NCBI GenBank assembly: GCA_963731205.1
Contig: CAVSUJ010000002.1
Location: 1,860,001-1,924,000 of the forward strand
Reading direction: 5' to 3'
DNA from: DATAZK01 sp963731205
GTDB lineage: Bacteria; Actinomycetota; Actinomycetes; Frankiales; Frankiaceae
DNA: 64,000 bases
The stretch's first letter is position 1; the number at the start of each line of letters is the position of its first letter. Made by a program: the position numbers and the translations under genes. The notes beneath the pieces were generated by a model. That model saw nothing but the letters and a program-made list of their open reading frames with translations. It was not told the DNA's origin and searched no databases. Below are positions 25,181-33,636 of this stretch, one piece after another.

Positions 25181-26248
25181 GTGGACGAGCCGGACCAGCA
25201 GGGTCGCGACGACGGCAGGCGTATCGGCTCCGAACTGCTCGAGAAGGCGTTCCTCGGCGAATCAGCCCATCTCACCCGCACTGAGGTCGAGGAGACCGCC
25301 AGCGATTTCCCACCTGAGCGGATCCGCCGGCTCTGGCGCGCTCTGGGGTTCGTCGATCCCGAGCCGGACGAGGTTCGCTTCACCCGATCCGACGTCGAGG
25401 CGCTCGTGCTCTCCCAGCGTCTGGCGTCCGACGAGCTGATCGGCGCCGGAGTCACCGAATCCGTCGCCCGCACGGTGGGCCAGGCCATGAGCCGGCTGGC
25501 CGAGGCGCAGACCCAGATCGTCAGCGAGCAGCTCGCGACCGACCCCGAGCTCGCCAAGCTCGCCGAGACGCATCCCGACGACCTCGTGCGGCTGGTCAGC
25601 GAGCGTTTCGCGCACTTGCTGCCCGAGCTCGAGTGGTTGATCGCATACGCCTGGCGCCGCCACATGCTCGCAGCGGTGCAGCGCGCCGTCGCCGGAGCGG
25701 CCCGCGACCTGACCAACCACACCTGCGCTATCGGATTCTGCGACATCGTCGGCTACACCAGCGCCGTGCGGGACATGACCACGGACGACCTCTCCGAACT
25801 GCTGTCGACGTTCGAGGAGGTCGCGTCCGACATCGTGGTCAGCCATGACGGGCGGGTGGTCAAGACGCTCGGCGACGAGGTCATGTTCATGATCACCGAT
25901 CCGCTGGTGATGGCCGAGACCGGGCTCGAGCTCGCCGAAGCGTTCGGGCACAACAGCACCAACGTGCCGGCGGTACGCGTTGGGCTCGCCTACGGACCGA
26001 CGGTCGCGCATGGCGGCGACATCTTCGGCCCGGTCGTCAATCTGGCCAGCCGCTGCACCGGAATCGCCCGCCCCGGCACGGTCGTCTGCGACCGGGAATT
26101 GGCGAGCTGCCTGGAGGATCGGCTGACGGACACGTCATCGGCGACGCCGCCGGCGATCTCGGTGAGCCGGCTGCGGACCTTCCGGGTGCGGGGCTACGCC
26201 CACCTGACTCCCTACGTGATCCGCCGGACGACGTCAGCCGGAAAATGA
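25181..26248 (+). CDS. Class III adenylate/guanylate cyclase with N-terminal regulatory domain
   Basis: Protein of 355 residues. Residues 1-165 form an alpha-helical domain like the autoinhibitory, pH-responsive region of mycobacterial Rv1264-type cyclases. The catalytic domain has metal aspartates Asp188 (FCDIVGYTS) and Asp232 (KTLGDEVMF), Lys228 for purine recognition, and the transition-state pair Asn287/Arg291 (VVNLASR), so it should be active as a homodimer making cAMP. There is no membrane segment. GTG at 25181 is the start. The downstream AlkD-like gene overlaps its stop by four bases. Confidence 0.88.
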   Translation: MDEPDQQGRDDGRRIGSELLEKAFLGESAHLTRTEVEETASDFPPERIRRLWRALGFVDPEPDEVRFTRSDVEALVLSQRLASDELIGAGVTESVARTVGQAMSRLAEAQTQIVSEQLATDPELAKLAETHPDDLVRLVSERFAHLLPELEWLIAYAWRRHMLAAVQRAVAGAARDLTNHTCAIGFCDIVGYTSAVRDMTTDDLSELLSTFEEVASDIVVSHDGRVVKTLGDEVMFMITDPLVMAETGLELAEAFGHNSTNVPAVRVGLAYGPTVAHGGDIFGPVVNLASRCTGIARPGTVVCDRELASCLEDRLTDTSSATPPAISVSRLRTFRVRGYAHLTPYVIRRTTSAGK

Positions 26249-27042
26249 CGGCGGGTGAGCACGCGGCGACGATCGAGCACGCCCTTCGCGAGCGGGGAAC
26301 GCCCGAGCGCGCCGTCCAGGAGAAGGCGTATCTGAAGAGCTCGCTCACCTTCGTCGGGGCGTCGGTGCCGGACACCCGCAGCGTGATCCGCGGCTTCCAC
26401 CAGCAGCATCCCGAGCTCACCGCCGACGAGATACGCGAGGTGGCCTCGGCGCTCTGGGACGCCCCGATTCATGAATGCCGGTCGGCCGCCGTCATGCTGC
26501 TCATCGCTGACGCCGCTCGCAGCCGCCCGCAAGACATCGAGCTCGTCGAGCGACTGTTGCGCGAGGCCGGCACGTGGGCCCTGGTCGATTCGCTCTCCTG
26601 TGACGTCTCCGGCGACCTCGTGGAGCGCTTCCCCGGGCTCGCAGCGACGCTCGACCGCTGGGCGGTGGACGAGGACTTCTGGGTTCGCCGGGCAGCGCTG
26701 CTCTCCCTGCTGCTGCCGCTGCGCCGGGGCGGGGGCGACTGGGAGCACTTCGTCCGCCTTGCCGAGCCGATGCTGGACGAGCGTGAATTCTTCATCCGCA
26801 AGGCGCTCGGTTGGGTGCTGCGCGAGACCGGTAAGCGGCGCCCTGAGCTGGTCGAGGAGTGGCTACGGCCGCGGGCCGCCAGGATCAGCCGGCTGACGTT
26901 GCGGGAGGCGGTCAAGCCACTCCCGGCCCAGGTGCGAACCGAGCTACTGGCGCTGGCGGGAGTCCGGCCGGCGCGTTCGCGCGCCGTCGGCAGTAAATCC
27001 GATGCCGAGGCGGGCCCCACACGGCCGCGTGATCCGCTTTGA
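26245..27042 (+). CDS. DNA alkylation repair protein, AlkD-like HEAT-repeat glycosylase
   Basis: Protein of 265 residues built of HEAT-like helices. Family marks are KAYLKSSLTFVG, the TWALVDSLSCDV segment with the Trp and Asp that face the lesion, FWVRRAALLSLL and the later FIRKALGWVLRE. These correspond to the Trp, Asp and Arg cluster used by AlkD to excise positively charged N3- or N7-alkylpurines without base flipping. The ATG overlaps the cyclase stop (ATGA), so both are made from one message. The C-terminal 25 residues look unstructured. Confidence 0.86.
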   Translation: MTAGEHAATIEHALRERGTPERAVQEKAYLKSSLTFVGASVPDTRSVIRGFHQQHPELTADEIREVASALWDAPIHECRSAAVMLLIADAARSRPQDIELVERLLREAGTWALVDSLSCDVSGDLVERFPGLAATLDRWAVDEDFWVRRAALLSLLLPLRRGGGDWEHFVRLAEPMLDEREFFIRKALGWVLRETGKRRPELVEEWLRPRAARISRLTLREAVKPLPAQVRTELLALAGVRPARSRAVGSKSDAEAGPTRPRDPL

Positions 27043-27126
27043 TGAGGGGCAACAAAGATCAGGCTGCTGGGCTCATGGCTCCAGGGGACCTGCCTGACGC
27101 GCCCGGACTACGAGGGGATTGCTGAA

Positions 27127-27483
27127 GTGCCCGACCCAGCAGAGATCCAGCAGCAGATCGAGGTGACCCGGGCCGAGCTCGCGTCGACCATCGATGCCAT
27201 CAGCGAGCGGGTGAATCCGAAGCGGGTCGCCGCCCGGGGCGTCGAGACCGTGAAGGGCAAGGTCGACGATCTGCGCTCGCGCGGAACCTCGCCCAACGGT
27301 GCCAATGGTCGAGTTCCCGCCCTGACCACCGCCGCCGGCCAGCAGCCGCTGCCGGCCCGCGTGGCGGCCCAACTGCGCGAGGCCAAGGAGACCCGCGGCC
27401 GTTCCGTGCGCTGGGACCGCGTGGCGATCGTCGGTGGCGTTCTCGCCGCGGCCGCGCTCCTGGTGAAGCGCCGCAAGCACTGA
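27127..27483 (+). CDS. DUF3618 family membrane-associated protein
   Basis: Protein of 118 residues starting at GTG 27127. The N-terminal IQQQIEVTRAELASTIDAISERVNPKRVAARG is the DUF3618 signature, a helix pair likely to form a coiled coil. A flexible linker leads to one hydrophobic segment (VAIVGGVLAAAALLV) capped by RKH at the very C-terminus, so the protein is probably tail-anchored in the membrane. Function is unknown. It is not tightly linked to its neighbours. Confidence 0.8.
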   Translation: MPDPAEIQQQIEVTRAELASTIDAISERVNPKRVAARGVETVKGKVDDLRSRGTSPNGANGRVPALTTAAGQQPLPARVAAQLREAKETRGRSVRWDRVAIVGGVLAAAALLVKRRKH

Positions 27484-27495
27484 GCGGGCGGATCG

Positions 27496-28188
27496 TCAGG
27501 CCGATCGTTCAGGCGCCCACATCGGTGCGCCCTCCGCCGCCGGTGGGATACCGGCGGCAAGGACGTCGGTGAGCGCATTGACCACGTCGGCGCGCGGCAC
27601 CGTGCCTTCTTCGATCCACCAGGTTCCGGTCGCGATCATGGCGCCCGCTGCCGCGTAGCCCATCGCCCGGAACCTGGCCGAGAGCGGTTCGTTGGCCTCA
27701 GCCGCCAGATAGACCGCCATCTGCTCGGCAAAGCGCCGCACGAACCACGACTGGCCGCCGGCCTGATCTTCGGGATCGCCTGGGGCCTGCACCAGGAACC
27801 GGAAGAGATTCGGTTCGCGTTCGACGCCCTGGAAGAACGCACTCATCACCGCATGCGTCATCGTGCGGTGGTCGGCGTCGCCGACGCTTTCGCGGGCGGC
27901 CTGCAGGTAGTACGCCAACCGACCCTGATGGCGCAGGGCCAGCGCCCGGTAGAGATCCTGCAGGTCGCTGAAGTGGCGGTAGATGATCGGCTTCGTGACC
28001 CCCGCCTCCGCGGCGATGAGGGTCGCTGACGCCTTCGCTCCCACTCGCCGGATCACCGTGTCAGCAGCGTCGAGCAGCTCCTCGCGGCGCACGGCCCGCC
28101 GGCGAGGCAGGGCCGATGGACGCTCTGTTCCGGCGGTGTCCCCAGCTCCCGCACTCTCCCGGTCGTGCCCCGGATTGCCAGCAGCCAT
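27496..28188 (-). CDS. TetR-family transcriptional regulator
   Basis: Regulator of 230 residues. After a low-complexity N-terminus comes the TetR helix-turn-helix: RREELLDAADTVIRRVGAKASATLIAAEAGVTKPIIYRHFSDLQDLYRALA. The helical C-terminal domain contains PNLFRFLVQAPGDPEDQ and WWIEEGTVPRADVV, as in actinobacterial regulators of lipid metabolism. It is divergent from an acyl-CoA dehydrogenase gene with 151 bp between starts, so that gene is the likely target and an acyl-CoA the likely ligand. A small palindrome at 28320-28330 could be its operator. Confidence 0.9.
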   Translation of the reverse strand: MAAGNPGHDRESAGAGDTAGTERPSALPRRRAVRREELLDAADTVIRRVGAKASATLIAAEAGVTKPIIYRHFSDLQDLYRALALRHQGRLAYYLQAARESVGDADHRTMTHAVMSAFFQGVEREPNLFRFLVQAPGDPEDQAGGQSWFVRRFAEQMAVYLAAEANEPLSARFRAMGYAAAGAMIATGTWWIEEGTVPRADVVNALTDVLAAGIPPAAEGAPMWAPERSA

Positions 28189-28319
28189 GGGCGCAGGCTA
28201 GCGATCGCCAGTGGCGCGACTGAACCCATGCGTTGTTTGTCCGATTTACCCCTGGAGCGCGTCGCCGTCGGTCGGTCGCGCACGCCTGAATGGGCGTTGG
28301 AGAGTTTATGTAACTCGGA

Positions 28320-28330
28320 GTACCGGGTAC
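28320..28330. promoter_or_regulatory. Palindrome in the acyl-CoA dehydrogenase promoter
   Basis: GTACC-G-GGTAC overlaps a possible -10 TACGTT (28328-28333) that would start transcription about six bases later, at or near the ATG at 28340; TTTATG at 28305-28310 lies 17 bp upstream as a weak -35. A dimeric repressor such as the divergent TetR protein could block this promoter here. Arms are only five bases. Confidence 0.35.
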
Positions 28331-28339
28331 GTTTGTGAC

Positions 28340-29554
28340 ATGACGGATTTCTCGCTGGCGCTGTCCGATGACCTGGTGGACATGCGCAAGTGGGTGCATG
28401 AGTTCGCGGAGACCGTGATCCGTCCTGCCGCAGCGGAATGGGATGAGCGCGAGCAGACCCCGTGGCCGGTCATCCAGGAAGCAGCGAAGGTCGGGCTGTA
28501 CTCGCTGGATTTCTTCTCGACGCAATGGTTCGAGCCGAGCGGGCTCGGAATTCCCGTCGCCATGGAGGAGATCTTCTGGGGCGACGCAGGAATCGGGCTC
28601 GCGATCGTCGGCACCACCCTTGCTGCGGTCTCCATGGTCGCGAACGGCACCCCGGAGCAGACGGCGGAGTGGGTTCCGCAGATGTTCGGTGACGAGAACG
28701 ACGTGAAGGTGGCCGCGTTCTGCTCCTCCGAGCCTGAGGCCGGCTCTGATGTCGGCAACATCAAGACCCGGGCCGTCTTCGATGAGTCGGCCGACGAGTG
28801 GGTGCTGAACGGCACCAAGACCTGGGCCACGAATGGCGGCATCGCCAACGTCCACGTGGTGGTCGCGAGCATCGACCCCTCGCTCGGCACCCGAGGGCAG
28901 GCCAGCTTCGTGATTCCCCCTGCTACCAAAGGACTTTCCCAAGGCCAGAAATTCGCCAAGCACGGCATCCGGGCCTCACACACGGCAGAGGTCGTGCTCG
29001 ACGACTGCCGGATTCCGGCCGGCTGCGTTCTCGGCGGCAAGGACAAGCTCGACGAGCGGCTCGCGCGGGCCCGCGAAGGTGCGCGGTCGAAGGGCAACGC
29101 GTCGATGGCGACTTTCGAAGCCTCGCGGCCCTCGGTCGCCGCCCAGGCCGTGGGTATCGCCCGCGCCGCCTACGAATACGCCCGCGACTACGCGGGTCAG
29201 CGCGTCCAGTTCGGGCGTCCCATCGCGGAGAATCAGGCCATCGCCTTCCAACTGGCTGACATGGCGACCCGGGTCGACGCCGCTCGCCTGCTGACCTGGC
29301 GAGCCGCCTGGATGGCTCGCCAGGGACACCAGTTCACGGCCGCCGAAGGGTCGATGTCCAAGCTGTACGCCGGTGAGGCGGCGGTCTGGGTCACCGAACG
29401 CGCGATGCAGATCCTCGGCGGTAACGGCTACACCCGCGAGTATCCCGTCGAGCGGATGGCACGCGACGCGAAGATCTACACGATTTTCGAAGGGACGAGC
29501 GAGATCCAGCGGCTCGTCATCGGCCGGGCGGTCACCGGCGCGACGCTGCGCTAG
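28340..29554 (+). CDS. Acyl-CoA dehydrogenase
   Basis: FAD enzyme of 404 residues catalysing alpha,beta-desaturation of an acyl-CoA. The FAD/substrate segments FCSSEPEAGSDVGNIKT and TWATNGG are present, followed by RVQFGRPI and MQILGGNGYTREYPVERMARDAKIYTIFEGTSEIQ, where the Glu of FEGTSEIQ is the catalytic base. The start ATG at 28340 has no Shine-Dalgarno and may be leaderless. It is divergent from a TetR regulator and followed by a hairpin at 29554. In mycobacteria a fadE gene (fadE25) occurs near the same acc cluster, but orthology is not proven here. Confidence 0.92.
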   Translation: MTDFSLALSDDLVDMRKWVHEFAETVIRPAAAEWDEREQTPWPVIQEAAKVGLYSLDFFSTQWFEPSGLGIPVAMEEIFWGDAGIGLAIVGTTLAAVSMVANGTPEQTAEWVPQMFGDENDVKVAAFCSSEPEAGSDVGNIKTRAVFDESADEWVLNGTKTWATNGGIANVHVVVASIDPSLGTRGQASFVIPPATKGLSQGQKFAKHGIRASHTAEVVLDDCRIPAGCVLGGKDKLDERLARAREGARSKGNASMATFEASRPSVAAQAVGIARAAYEYARDYAGQRVQFGRPIAENQAIAFQLADMATRVDAARLLTWRAAWMARQGHQFTAAEGSMSKLYAGEAAVWVTERAMQILGGNGYTREYPVERMARDAKIYTIFEGTSEIQRLVIGRAVTGATLR

Positions 29555-29569
29555 CCGGTCCTGACCGGC
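29554..29569 (+). terminator. GC-rich hairpin after the acyl-CoA dehydrogenase gene
   Basis: GCCGGTC-CT-GACCGGC is a perfect 7-bp inverted repeat that begins at the last base of the stop codon. A stem of six pairs with a four-base loop is likely. There is no U-tract, as is common for actinobacterial terminators. Confidence 0.45.
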
Positions 29570-29608
29570 GCCATCACGCCCGCCCGCATTTGTCGGCAGG
29601 ATAGAGGG

Positions 29609-30841
29609 GTGGCCGACCTCTATCCGCTCTCGCTGCGCCTGACCGGCCGGCGGGTCGTGGTCGTGGGCGGCGGAGCGGTGGCAGCCCGCCGGGTGCCCCG
29701 ATTGCTGGCCGCCGGCGCGCGCGTGGTCGTGCTTGATCCAGCCCCCTCTCCGGCTATCCGCGAGCTGGCCGATCAGCTCGATCTCCTGGTGCGTGAGTAC
29801 GCGAGTGGTGACCTCGACGGCGCCTGGCTGGTGCACGCCTGCACGTCGGATCCGCTCACCCAAGCGCGTATCGCGGACGACGCCGAGGCCGCCGGAATCT
29901 GGTGCGTTCGCGCCGATGCCGGCGAGCACACCCCGGCGGTCACCCCGGCGAGCGGCACCGCTGCTGGGGTCACCGTCGCCGTGACCTCAGGCGATCCGCG
30001 ACGTTCGGCGGGCGTCCGCGATGCGGTGCTCGATCACCTCAATGACGGCTCGCTTTCCGCGCCGCCGAGCCGCGACCGGCGCCGGGGTGGCCGGGTGGTC
30101 CTTGTCGGGGGAGGCCCGGGGGATCCCGATCTCATCACCGTGCGCGGGCTGCAGGCGCTGCGGGAAGCCGACGTCGTCCTCGCGGACCGACTGGGTCCGC
30201 GCTCGCTGCTCGAGGATCTGCCGTCGGCGGTCGAGATCATCGACGTCGGCAAGACACCCCGCGGCCCGGCCGCGAAGCAGGAAGACATCATCGCGCTCCT
30301 GGTCGAACGCGCCCGGGCCGGCCAGTACGTCGTGCGGCTCAAGGGCGGTGATCCCTTCATCTTCGGGCGCGGCGGCGAGGAGCTGCTCGGCTGCGCGCAG
30401 GCCGGCGTCGAATGCTCGGTCGTGCCGGGGATCAGCTCGGCCATCGCGGTGCCGGGCCTGGCCGGAATCCCGGTGACGCACCGCGGCCTGGCGCAGGAAT
30501 TCGTTGTCGCCTCAGGGCATTTGCCGCCGGGGCATCCGGGATCGACCGTCGACTGGACCCGCCTCGGGACGAGCAGCGCCACGGTGGTGCTGCTGATGGC
30601 GGTGCCCACGTTGCCGGCCATCGCCGATGCGCTCCTGCTCGCCGGCCGCGACCCGGCGACCCCGGTCGCCTGCGTGCAGCAGGGCGGAACGGCGGCCCAG
30701 CGCGTACTCGTCGGCTCGCTCGAAGCCATCGCCAAGCAGGCCGCGGAATTTGCCCTCGCCGCCCCGGCCGTGATCGTCATCGGTGAGGTCGTCAGCATGA
30801 TCGAGCAGCTGGCTGCCGCATCCGAAGGGCACGGCGAGTGA
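29609..30841 (+). CDS. cysG: Siroheme synthase: precorrin-2 dehydrogenase/ferrochelatase fused to uroporphyrinogen-III methyltransferase
   Basis: Protein of 410 residues from GTG 29609. The N-terminal NAD-binding domain begins SLRLTGRRVVVVGGGAVAARR and covers about residues 1-145. The SAM-dependent methyltransferase domain begins VVLVGGGPGDPDLITVRGLQAL near 155, with DVVLADRL, VRLKGGDPFIFGRGGEE and VVPGISSAIAVPGLAGIPVTHRG. Together these convert uroporphyrinogen III to siroheme for sulfite or nitrite reductase. The two domains occur in the order seen in other CysG proteins. The stop overlaps the next methyltransferase gene (GTGA). Confidence 0.93.
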   Translation: MADLYPLSLRLTGRRVVVVGGGAVAARRVPRLLAAGARVVVLDPAPSPAIRELADQLDLLVREYASGDLDGAWLVHACTSDPLTQARIADDAEAAGIWCVRADAGEHTPAVTPASGTAAGVTVAVTSGDPRRSAGVRDAVLDHLNDGSLSAPPSRDRRRGGRVVLVGGGPGDPDLITVRGLQALREADVVLADRLGPRSLLEDLPSAVEIIDVGKTPRGPAAKQEDIIALLVERARAGQYVVRLKGGDPFIFGRGGEELLGCAQAGVECSVVPGISSAIAVPGLAGIPVTHRGLAQEFVVASGHLPPGHPGSTVDWTRLGTSSATVVLLMAVPTLPAIADALLLAGRDPATPVACVQQGGTAAQRVLVGSLEAIAKQAAEFALAAPAVIVIGEVVSMIEQLAAASEGHGE

Positions 30842-31656
30842 GTCAGGCGTACGTCCACGGCTATGAGGTCCGCGAGACCGATCGACTGCAGGACCAGGCC
30901 GACACCCTCGTCGAACTGCTTCACCGGGACACGGCGTATCCGCCGGGAAGCCTCGTGCTGGAGGCAGGCTGCGGGGTCGGTGCGCAGACCGTCACCCTGG
31001 CGAGCCGCAGCCCGCACGCCAGGTTCGTGTCGGTGGACGTGTCGGCCGAATCCGTAGCGTTCGCCGCCGATCGCGTTGAGGCCGCGGGCCTGACGAACGT
31101 GGAATTGCGGAAGGGCGACATCTTCGATCTCCCTTTCCAGCGTGCTTCGTTCGATCACGTCTTCGTCTGCTTCGTGCTGGAGCACCTGCCCGAGCCGATC
31201 GCCGCGCTGGCGGCGCTGCGCAACGTTCTCAAGCCCGGTGGCACGTTGACCCTCATCGAGGGAGACCACGGGTCGGCGTACTTCCACCCGGGGAGCGACG
31301 CCGCGGAGGCGGCGATCGCGTGCCAGGTCGAGCTTCAGCGCGCGGCCGGCGGAAACGCCTTGATCGGCCGTGAGGTCTACCCGCTCCTGGTCGCCGCCGG
31401 CTTGGAGGCGGTCGAGGTCTCGCCGCGGATGGTGTACGTCGACGGCAGCCGGCCTGACCTGATCGACGGTTTCACCCGGCGCACGTTCACCGCGATGATC
31501 GAAGGGATCCGCGAGCCCGCGATTGCCGCCGGTCTCCTTTCGCCGGAGCGCTTTGATGAGGGCGTGCGGGATCTGTATCGCACTGCCGCGCCGGATGGCG
31601 TCTTCTGTTACACGTTCTTCAAGGGCGTCGGACGCGAGCCGCTCACGTCAGGCTGA
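30838..31656 (+). CDS. Class I SAM-dependent methyltransferase
   Basis: Protein of 272 residues. The SAM site VLEAGCGVGAQTVTLA is near residue 43, followed by the acidic FVSVDVSAES, the motif III region GDIFDLPFQRASFDHVFVCFVLEHLPEP and LKPGGTLTLIEGDHG. The C-terminal lid is helical. The GTG start overlaps the cysG stop by four bases, so translation is coupled to siroheme synthesis, but no tetrapyrrole link can be read from the sequence itself. The last 14 bp overlap the convergent transporter gene. Substrate unknown. Confidence 0.87.
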   Translation: MSQAYVHGYEVRETDRLQDQADTLVELLHRDTAYPPGSLVLEAGCGVGAQTVTLASRSPHARFVSVDVSAESVAFAADRVEAAGLTNVELRKGDIFDLPFQRASFDHVFVCFVLEHLPEPIAALAALRNVLKPGGTLTLIEGDHGSAYFHPGSDAAEAAIACQVELQRAAGGNALIGREVYPLLVAAGLEAVEVSPRMVYVDGSRPDLIDGFTRRTFTAMIEGIREPAIAAGLLSPERFDEGVRDLYRTAAPDGVFCYTFFKGVGREPLTSG

Positions 31657-32761
31657 GCGCGCCGAGCGTTGCCGCGAGGACGAGCGGCACCCCGATCAGT
31701 CCGAGCGTCGCGAACTCGCGGGCACTCACATCGAGCCCGCGGGCCTTGCAGCGCTCGCGCCAGAGCAGGGTCGCCAGCGACCCCCAGAGCAATATCAGCG
31801 GCCCGATGTTGACCCCGCACAGCAGCGCCAGCAGGTCGTGCTGCGACGTCTGGCGTTCCAGAGCAAGGTAGGCGGGGAGGTTGTTGAACGCGTTCGCCGC
31901 GGCGGCCGCGATGCCGCCGACGCGCCAGGTGCCGCCGCCTCCGAGCACGTCGTGCAGCAGCCGGTCGAGCCCGTGCCGGCCCGCCGCGGAGACGACCAGG
32001 AACAGCCCCTCGACGAGAATGACCAGCCGCCATGGCACGAGACCGAACCGCAGCTCGGACCGCCGTCGCCACAGGAAGGCGCCGACGGTCAACGCGGCGG
32101 CCGGGGTGGCAGCAGCCCAGGCCGGCGCCCCCGCGATCACGGCCGGCCCGAAGCCGACGCAGCACACCGCGCTGACGCCGAAGAGCACGCGGTCGGCCGG
32201 CCGGCGCCGCGGCTGGGGCATGAATTCGCCGGAGAGCTCGCGTCGATAGCGGGCGCCGAGAACCAGCACCGTGACGGCAATCGCGACCACTGCGGGAAGC
32301 AGCATCTTGCCGACGTAGGTCGATGCGGACATGCCGAGCTTGTCGGCCGCAAGCAGGTTGGTCAGGTTGCTGACGGGCAGCAGCAGGCTTGCCGTATTGG
32401 CCAGCCAGACGGCGGTCATCGCGAACGGCAGCGGGGGCAGTCCGAGGCGCGCCGCCAGGGCGAGGACGACCGGGGTCAGCAGCACCGCCGTCGTGTCGAG
32501 ACTGAGCAGGATCGTGGTGATCGCTCCCACCCCACACACCAGGAGGAACAGTCGGGGCACGCTTCCGCGGGCGGCACGAGCGACCGCGTCAGCCGCCTGC
32601 TCGAAGACCTGCGCGCGCTCGGCCAGCTCGGCCAAAACCGTGACGGCTACGAGGAATCCGAGCACCGGACCCACCCGCGCCGTCACGTCGCCTGCCTGGT
32701 GCAGCGGCAGCAGGCCAGTGACGAGCGTCAGCAGCCCGGCGACCCCGGCGGCCGCCCACAC
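31643..32761 (-). CDS. ArsB/SLC13-like membrane transporter
   Basis: Polytopic protein of 372 residues with about 10 hydrophobic helices. Re-entrant-loop-like sequences SLDTTAVLLTPVVLALA and NTASLLLPVSNLTNLLA, and in the second half AAANAFNNLPAYLALE, match the ion transporter superfamily that includes arsenite exporter ArsB and citrate or sulfate carriers. No arsR or arsC gene is nearby, so arsenite export is only one possibility. The GTG at 32761 is ten bases after the end of the LapA-domain gene, so the two probably share a transcript. Confidence 0.85.
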   Translation of the reverse strand: MWAAAGVAGLLTLVTGLLPLHQAGDVTARVGPVLGFLVAVTVLAELAERAQVFEQAADAVARAARGSVPRLFLLVCGVGAITTILLSLDTTAVLLTPVVLALAARLGLPPLPFAMTAVWLANTASLLLPVSNLTNLLAADKLGMSASTYVGKMLLPAVVAIAVTVLVLGARYRRELSGEFMPQPRRRPADRVLFGVSAVCCVGFGPAVIAGAPAWAAATPAAALTVGAFLWRRRSELRFGLVPWRLVILVEGLFLVVSAAGRHGLDRLLHDVLGGGGTWRVGGIAAAAANAFNNLPAYLALERQTSQHDLLALLCGVNIGPLILLWGSLATLLWRERCKARGLDVSAREFATLGLIGVPLVLAATLGALSLT

Positions 32762-32770
32762 GGGGCGTTG

Positions 32771-33130
32771 CTACTGGCCCGCGCGGCGCAGAGCGCGCAG
32801 CTTGCGGCGGGTCGAGAGCCAGGGGAGGAGACCGAGGAAGAGGCCGGCGAGAAATCCCCCGAGGGCAGAGGCACCGAGCGCGAACGAACTCCGGTTGTAG
32901 TGGTGCTTGTAGGTCAGGAACTTGACCGTGATCCCCTGGTTGTTCTGGAAGATGAAGACGATGACCGCTGCCGCGAGGAGCAGCGCCAGGATCGTGATGA
33001 GGTAGGTGCCCCAACCAGGCCCGCGTTTGACCGTCTGAACGGGTACGGCGCCGGTCGCCCGGGTCGGCGGCGGCAGTGGAATCTGACTCGTCGCATTCGG
33101 GTCGAAAGGCGGTTGGTCGGGCGACGTCAT
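32771..33130 (-). CDS. LapA-domain (DUF1049) membrane protein
   Basis: Protein of 119 residues. A Pro-rich cytosolic N-terminus is followed by one helix (YLITILALLLAAAVIVFIFQNN), the conserved FIFQNNQGITVKFLTYK segment, a second helix (LGASALGGFLAGLFLGLLPWL) and a basic tail STRRKLRALRRAGQ. This is the LapA (lipopolysaccharide assembly protein A) fold, widespread in actinobacteria although they lack LPS; its role there is unknown. The ATG at 33130 is the only sensible start. The rnpB gene lies divergently about 38 bp upstream. Confidence 0.87.
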   Translation of the reverse strand: MTSPDQPPFDPNATSQIPLPPPTRATGAVPVQTVKRGPGWGTYLITILALLLAAAVIVFIFQNNQGITVKFLTYKHHYNRSSFALGASALGGFLAGLFLGLLPWLSTRRKLRALRRAGQ

Positions 33131-33139
33131 GGCGGCAGC

Positions 33140-33155
33140 GTACGACCCGTCGTAC
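33140..33155. promoter_or_regulatory. Perfect 7-bp palindrome between lapA-like gene and rnpB
   Basis: GTACGAC-CC-GTCGTAC sits ten bases before the lapA-like start (on the other strand) and about 12 bases before the rnpB 5' end. TACGGT at 33153-33158 overlaps its right arm and is a plausible -10 for rnpB. It may bind a regulator of both divergent transcripts. Confidence 0.4.
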
Positions 33156-33167
33156 GGTGATCGTCGG

Positions 33168-33610
<443 letters not shown>

Positions 33611-33636
33611 CCAAACGTCAGGTCCGTGAAACGCCG

